42,295 nt of DNA from a virus. Below are positions 38,201-42,295 of the stretch, in pieces. Where the stretch lies: positions 1-42,295 of the IMG/VR virus record IMGVR_UViG_3300042892_003210; one strand, 5' to 3'. The notes beneath the pieces are model-generated. The model searched no databases and was not told where the DNA came from. It worked only from the letters and a program-made list of their open reading frames with translations. A program made the position numbers and the translations under genes. Each line of letters opens with the position of its first letter. Within the stretch, counting starts at the first letter, position 1.

Positions 38201-39107
38201 TGTAGTAATCAGTTTCAACTAAATCAGCGTTGAATGCACAGAATATACCAGTTTTATCAGTATCTCTATTGATAGTAGTTTCTATAAATATGTTTGTTCC
38301 ATTTGAATTTCTAAAATATGGAATTAAAGACAATCCTTCGTAATAAGCTAATAAAGTAACATTTCTATCATTAGCAAAGTTTCTAATTTGTCCTTTTACT
38401 AGACCAGATGCGCTGAAGTAAGCGCTCCATCTACTATCTATGGCTAAGTTTTGGTAATCTGACCAATCTCCACTAACAACAACAACATCAACTAAGTAGT
38501 CAGATGCGTAATCATTAGCATTTAAATATGAAGGCAATTTATCTATAGAACCATACCACTCAACTAAAGTTCTATCAAATCCAACAACTTGACTTTTGAA
38601 AACAAAAGCAGTTACATATTTATCCGATAGATTAGTTAAACTAAACGCTCTTTCTGCGTAACCAGTATTTGTCTTAGTTAAGTTAATGAAAGACTCAGTA
38701 TCTCTTTTCCAGAAACCTGTAGTGTCAAAGAATCTTCTATAAGGTCCTTCTCTTTCAATATCATTTATATACCCAGATGAAGATGATAAAGATTTATACT
38801 CAATTACATCTAATGTGTCATCAGTGCTTAAAAGATTGATAGCGAAGACAGGTGATGATTCCAGCATTTTACTAATTGTTCTGTGGAAAAATGAACCTTT
38901 TCTTTCTAATCCTCTATCTAACTGACCAAAAATAGATTCTAAATCATTTACAGTTGTTAGTCTAATAGGTGTGTTAACAGGACCTTTTTTTGAAACGCCA
39001 ATAACCATATTAGTAATACCTTCAACTATAGGGGTAGTGATGATTGAGTTGTCAAATTCTTCTATGAAGATTCCTGGTCTTTTGTATTTTCCAATTTGAA
39101 TTGCCAT
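35208..39107 (-). CDS. Oversized tail sheath protein (T4 gp18-like)
   Basis: A 1299-residue protein, about twice T4 gp18 (659). The N-terminus YKRPGIFIEEFDNSI, then GVSKKGPVNTPIRLT, is typical of sheath proteins. The C-terminal core (SALSYLHVREVLIELERELS, MLLDFQWKFNTPDIRAEI, then NNVTILRTGAIDAGGF) matches the family's conserved contractile domain. The extra 600-700 residues lie in the middle and are beta-rich, Ser/Thr/Gly/Asn-rich, as expected for surface-exposed insertions on the sheath. Sheath contraction drives the tube through the cell envelope. Monocistronic, with its own promoter box and terminator. Confidence 0.93.
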   Translation of the reverse strand: MAIQIGKYKRPGIFIEEFDNSIITTPIVEGITNMVIGVSKKGPVNTPIRLTTVNDLESIFGQLDRGLERKGSFFHRTISKMLESSPVFAINLLSTDDTLDVIEYKSLSSSSGYINDIEREGPYRRFFDTTGFWKRDTESFINLTKTNTGYAERAFSLTNLSDKYVTAFVFKSQVVGFDRTLVEWYGSIDKLPSYLNANDYASDYLVDVVVVSGDWSDYQNLAIDSRWSAYFSASGLVKGQIRNFANDRNVTLLAYYEGLSLIPYFRNSNGTNIFIETTINRDTDKTGIFCAFNADLVETDYYNGRLDLVGQTIAGINEAEIEFLSYKEKIAESIEITAVPLDLPGNVTALLGGGYGYSTLSGTTHAFGSPVSSGIVGNANNRTPFFAEGYVYNVELGATSSASASISVTYNVLDGAFATIGDKQVPLSATTSLLIDATDYPNTGVTTSYVSTFILDSTGEILVVNNLTGATTGLPTKPSVAASDIVLGYVDFKMIGGSIAQSLTTITPVNIGYGGFVDFTFGNSNAYDYFIATQSAPDSGVIKIEFKNTNTAPSTNNYAQYRRFKAFNRLVDLIDSPNKNQMTLLLDSDGSVVGGSGEKASLSTMTISNIVTSSTSNKSFILNTGLSDAKLVNILNGEFVLYTVDNEFFLGASASQTKNTVATPNEGIIGRYSKFYSRFYDGIINTGDYFYGNKIENGGDTYNIIFADGEASGGTPSTTATYSTSGYNFIIFDGPDLDLQYGEKIIIPGSTLNAGSFTNISGTNDSFTPLTRATYLGYSGYRAYEVNEEVAYEELTNVSLIYNYNLPHYLKMYLDNDGLLNATFWDDEMFSGNSGVNIEADNTFYIQSAKSNFKQTVEIELPTGYVQVPNKILINGSRYTEVKVGDFLSAYYDETLLNVGEVPRKLTRILSKKQYAGDTSLVEVTCDSRIATTNFSGDLQATRYSSIDNYATTYKAISLKGFRIRQASLPDGTETRQNSILNLVAKGTPLFKAVTNKEAIDFRYLIDSFGLGLTERSKQQLVDICGERLDALGILNMPSMKSFKNSSSPSFVNTEGVLQLEYVSKGGDPESSPAFLYSFGDGAGTTAVGYFMPYVTVNDNGRPVDVPPSSYVASTYMRKQTSNVSGTTPWTIAAGVTNGRITNITATEMDFTSTDIEWINQAQMNPIVFKRNRGNVIETENTAQTLYKSALSYLHVREVLIELERELSRMLLDFQWKFNTPDIRAEIKLRADVICETYVSKNGLYNYFNKMDEENNTNEIIDNQIGVLDTYVEPIKGMGIIVNNVTILRTGAIDAGGFQ

Positions 39108-39138
39108 ATTTTTTAATAATTTTTTTTATGTTATGTAG

Positions 39139-39148
39139 TATATATAAA
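39139..39148 (-). promoter_or_regulatory. Candidate late promoter box TTTATATATA for the sheath gene
   Basis: One mismatch from TTAATATATA, followed by C as at 17699-17708; 31 bases before the ATG at 39107. Confidence 0.45.
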
Positions 39149-39169
39149 ATGTAAAAAATGATATTTTTT

Positions 39170-39736
39170 CTATTTTTGTACTTCAGATGATATTTTCTTA
39201 ATATAATCCTGCATTTCTTTTTCTACATTAAACATTTTTGTTTGAAGTTCTTTCTCAGAGTCAGATACTTCCTTACTTAACGAAGCTATATTAGCCGTTT
39301 TTGTTGATATTCTATTGGTTATATCACTTATTTTACTGGTTACGGAAACTTTTGTACTTGCTTCTGTTGATAAACTTAATTCTTCTGTAAAATCATCTTT
39401 AGATAATTTATCTTTTACCAATTCGTTTTGTAAATTATTTATTTTTCTTTTAAGATTTGATACATGTAAATACTCAACTAAAAAGGGATTTCTATCTTTT
39501 CCAGACTGTGTGTCTGTTTTACCTACTATCTCTTCAATTTTTTTCTGTAAATCCGCATCTATTTTAATTGTTAGATAAGCAGTATCTATTATAGGCTTCT
39601 TTGTTTTATAGTCAGATAAATTAGTCTTTAATGTAGCAAGTTTTTCTTTAGCCATTTTTAAATCTGGTTTATCTGTAATATTAACATCAAAATCTGCCTC
39701 TTCAGTAAAGAGTTTGTATCTTTTTAAGTGTTTCAT
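39170..39736 (-). CDS. Coiled-coil protein with capsid-targeting-like leader
   Basis: A 188-residue protein. The start MKHLKRYKLFTEEADF strongly fits the leader family (K-x-Y-x-L-F, then F-T-E). The rest is charged and helical, with heptad-like regions at about 25-45 and 90-188, so a long coiled coil is likely. It starts one base after the stop of the upstream LysM gene, so the two share a transcript and probably a role. It ends in TAG, showing that all three standard stops are used here. Candidate internal or scaffold-like virion protein. Confidence 0.72.
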   Translation of the reverse strand: MKHLKRYKLFTEEADFDVNITDKPDLKMAKEKLATLKTNLSDYKTKKPIIDTAYLTIKIDADLQKKIEEIVGKTDTQSGKDRNPFLVEYLHVSNLKRKINNLQNELVKDKLSKDDFTEELSLSTEASTKVSVTSKISDITNRISTKTANIASLSKEVSDSEKELQTKMFNVEKEMQDYIKKISSEVQK

Positions 39737-39737
39737 T

Positions 39738-42295
39738 TTATTTTCTTTCCATTAAGGATCCGTTTATTCCATCCGTTTTTGTAATTTTGGGGAATCCACC
39801 AACAGTACTAATTAAATCAGATATATCTTTAGTTAATTTATATCTTGTTAATTTATTTTCTTTATCTATATTACATAAAGTGTAACAAGTCTGTATAAAC
39901 ATTTCCTCAGTTCCTGTACTTGGAGCTTGACTTGGTGCGTTCCTTTTACTTGAATATTTTGTTAAATATTTAATATTAAAGTTTTTACTTGGTAAAATAA
40001 ACTGTCCATCTTTATTAATTAAATCCACTAATCTTATTCTAGTAGCTTTAATTTTATAATCTCCATCTTCATTTGATGAATCTGTTTTAGTTTGTTTTTC
40101 CAAACCTTGGAAGCTATCTGATGTAGTTATTTGTCCTGATTGTTTAATATATTTTTTAAAGAAGTAAAAGCTTTCACAATAAGTAACATAAGCATATGTA
40201 ACGTCTGCTGATTGAACATAGAAATAAATTTGTTTTGTTTTTCCTTCACTATCTTTAGTTCCACATGCAAAGAAGGATCCTGACATTTCGTCAAGTTTTT
40301 CCATTTTAATCAAATCCTTCTTAAATTTTAAATTAGCATTCGTTGGCATATCCTTAGCATTTCCTGTATTTTGGTCTGCATCTGATTTTGCTATAACCAA
40401 TCCCAATCCGCCTTTTAAATCATCTGAACCAGCTCCAAAGTATTTCTCTATAAACTCGGCTTGTCTACCCATGGCTTTATCAGAGTTCCTGCCAGATGGT
40501 TTGTAAAGTTCTTCACCATCCAACATATCATTAATGAATTTTAAAAGATTTTTACCAGCATCTTTAATAATATTTCCGTCTTTTGTTTTAAGAACGGTTT
40601 CTTCTCTGAATATTGCCTCATTTTCTGGCTTTTTTATTATATCCTGAACCTTACTTTCCCATTCATTAAAAATCATATTATTTCTATATGGACCACCTGA
40701 TATACCAGCTGTCATTCTTGTTCCGTCTCCAAAAGGTGTGTAGTTGGCAAATTCAGATGCTGATACTCTACCATCACTAGTTTCAACATTTGGAATAACT
40801 TTAGTTGTGTGTAGTTTATAAGCTCTGTTAAATAATTTAACTATTTCAATAATAGGATCTAATCCATTTATTACAATTTCTTTAGATGGTGTTATTTTTT
40901 CGAAATTAGCTTTTATCTTATCTTCTTCAGTTCTTTCCAAAATAAAAGATTTTATATCAATTTTCTTACTCCAATAATCAATAATCTTTTGAGATGTTGT
41001 CATTCTAACAGGATCTGAAGCTTGTGTATCTTTGTCAGATGAAGCTTCAGCTTCATCAGCTTCTTTTATATAAGATAAGAAAGAACTATACTTACTAATA
41101 ACAGATTCTTTTGTTAAATCCGCTTCTTTTTTAGAGTATTCTTCACCTTTTTCACTTGTAAAGTAATAAGAATCATCTTTAATTTTTTCAATCTTTTTAG
41201 AAATTTCTTTTCCTTCTTTATTTTTCCATTTTACAACATCACCAACCTTAAACTTAGTAGTTTCTTCAGCAGGTTTTTCTTCAGTCGGTTTTATTGCCAT
41301 TATAGATTTCATACCTTCTACAAATGGTTGTAAATTCTTTCCAGTTTCTCCTAAACCACCATATAAGCCTTCACCATCAAATTGTAAAGCTCTTTTAGTA
41401 AATCTAGCTATTTTTTCAGCAACAACAATCTTTTTGTTTTTGTCTGAAATTATTTCTATACTTTCTTTATATAATGGGTCTGTAGCAGCATTTAGTGTTG
41501 CTTTTTTATCACCAACTAAATATCTATTAACCTCTGTGAAAAGAGATTTTATTATTTCTTTATTCTTAGTGTCTAAAGATTTCGAAGTTATTTCATTTAA
41601 GAACTTAACATCTACTCCAACTCCTTTATCTTTTGGCGATTCTAATGTTTCAATAGCTTTCTTTAATTTAGTAAAAGCCTGTGTTAAATGGTCTTCGCCA
41701 CCTTTGATATTAGATCTGTCTTGACTCCCGCCTTCGCCAATTGCTTCAAACATAAAACTTTCCATCAAAAGAACTAAACCAGCTGGCATTGGTTGATTAT
41801 CTTTTGGATATTTTGCTAAAACTTGTGTATTTTTAGTTCTAATATCGGTTGATGCTAATTTTTTAGGATTTGCATTTGTATCTTTTTGAATTTTTTCAAT
41901 AGTATCTCCCTCTTTAGTAGTATATTTAAATTTATTTTCAACAGATTCTTTATCCTTTTTAATATTAGTATTTGTCGATATTTTAACCTCTTTATAATGA
42001 GATATTACTAAAGCCAATGACTTCAAAGTTTTAATCATAGTAGGATAAACAGATTCTGATGTTTTAGAACCTTTTTCTACTCCAACTTCTTTATTTTCTC
42101 CTTTTCCCTCACCTTCACCTTCTCCCTCATCTTCATCTGTAGTCTCTTTACCACCTTCATCATCTTTAAATTGTTCTAAGAATTTTTTAAATTCTTCTAA
42201 CTGACTTAATAGAGATTCTTTGTTTTCAAGACCTTCAATTTTTGATATATCATCTATAGCCTTATTAGTGAGTCTTTTTATCTCACCTACATTAG
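39738..42295 (-). CDS. LysM-containing large protein, 5' end cut by window edge
   Basis: The frame is open through the right edge, so the Met at 42038 is not necessarily the start; 851 residues are visible. Near the edge is a helical segment, then an acidic Gly-Glu linker (about 42093-42128). After 42038, a LysM-like domain (about residues 38-92 counted from that Met: FKYTTKEGDTIEKI to MPAGLVLLM) suggests peptidoglycan or glycan binding. Around 261-312 lies a small Tudor/KOW-like barrel (FKVGDVVKWKNKEGKEISKK). The remaining 450 residues are mixed alpha/beta and unrecognised. Probably a virion protein that contacts the cell wall; no hydrolase motif was seen. Confidence 0.75.
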   Translation of the reverse strand, partial: NVGEIKRLTNKAIDDISKIEGLENKESLLSQLEEFKKFLEQFKDDEGGKETTDEDEGEGEGEGKGENKEVGVEKGSKTSESVYPTMIKTLKSLALVISHYKEVKISTNTNIKKDKESVENKFKYTTKEGDTIEKIQKDTNANPKKLASTDIRTKNTQVLAKYPKDNQPMPAGLVLLMESFMFEAIGEGGSQDRSNIKGGEDHLTQAFTKLKKAIETLESPKDKGVGVDVKFLNEITSKSLDTKNKEIIKSLFTEVNRYLVGDKKATLNAATDPLYKESIEIISDKNKKIVVAEKIARFTKRALQFDGEGLYGGLGETGKNLQPFVEGMKSIMAIKPTEEKPAEETTKFKVGDVVKWKNKEGKEISKKIEKIKDDSYYFTSEKGEEYSKKEADLTKESVISKYSSFLSYIKEADEAEASSDKDTQASDPVRMTTSQKIIDYWSKKIDIKSFILERTEEDKIKANFEKITPSKEIVINGLDPIIEIVKLFNRAYKLHTTKVIPNVETSDGRVSASEFANYTPFGDGTRMTAGISGGPYRNNMIFNEWESKVQDIIKKPENEAIFREETVLKTKDGNIIKDAGKNLLKFINDMLDGEELYKPSGRNSDKAMGRQAEFIEKYFGAGSDDLKGGLGLVIAKSDADQNTGNAKDMPTNANLKFKKDLIKMEKLDEMSGSFFACGTKDSEGKTKQIYFYVQSADVTYAYVTYCESFYFFKKYIKQSGQITTSDSFQGLEKQTKTDSSNEDGDYKIKATRIRLVDLINKDGQFILPSKNFNIKYLTKYSSKRNAPSQAPSTGTEEMFIQTCYTLCNIDKENKLTRYKLTKDISDLISTVGGFPKITKTDGINGSLMERK

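Noticed and set aside
1-42295. tRNA genes, insertion sequences, attachment sites
   Set aside because: Intergenic gaps are short. No cloverleaf-like sequence, transposase frame, terminal inverted repeats or integrase was seen by eye; a tRNA scan was not possible.

Overview
The window looks like the virion-structure region of a large, contractile-tailed (T4-like) phage. Recognisable T4-type parts are a tail tube protein, a very large tail sheath, a gp26-like baseplate hub protein, a probable tape measure, a giant baseplate protein and a gp47/SbcD-type nuclease. The DNA is AT-rich outside the repeats and almost no start codon has a Shine-Dalgarno sequence, only A/T-rich leaders. This points to a Bacteroidota (probably flavobacterial) host; the host is an inference.

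Layout. 1-11386 (+): tail-fibre region with the 3' end of one Gly-Ser/Thr-repeat fibre gene, a 2941-residue fibre built of roughly 800 Gly-Ser/Thr-Ser triplets and ending in a self-cleaving S74 chaperone, and a 247-residue protein coupled to it. 14732-11421 (-): a three-gene sugar cassette, made of a fused GT4 plus TibC/Aah-like O-heptosyltransferase, a cupin, and a short HldE-type sugar kinase. 14831-17649: nucleotidyltransferase-fold protein and small unknown proteins. 17733-23545 (+): a 28-residue zinc-knuckle micro-ORF, the probable tape measure and three small proteins. 29426-23598 (-): 1942-residue baseplate-like protein with a beta-propeller and carbohydrate-binding-like modules. 29517-31543 (+): small proteins with T4-like capsid-targeting leaders. 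32683-31559 (-): SbcD/gp47. 33058-32711 (-): DUF723-like zinc protein. 33173-33793 (+): tail tube. 35058-33897 (-): gp26-like protein and a small partner. 39107-35208 (-): sheath. Right edge to 39170 (-): LysM-containing protein (cut by the edge) and a coiled-coil protein.

How it fits together. Most structural genes sit in short units separated by strand switches. At least nine units have a TTAATATATA-like box 21-32 nt before the first start codon, probably the phage late promoter, and convergent junctions carry symmetric A-stem-T terminators. The most exciting hypothesis is that the sugar cassette O-heptosylates the Ser/Thr-rich fibres encoded next to it, a phage parallel to serine-rich-repeat adhesins with dedicated glycosyltransferases. 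A second is a family of short N-terminal leaders resembling the T4 capsid-targeting sequence, which would mark a set of packaged internal proteins.
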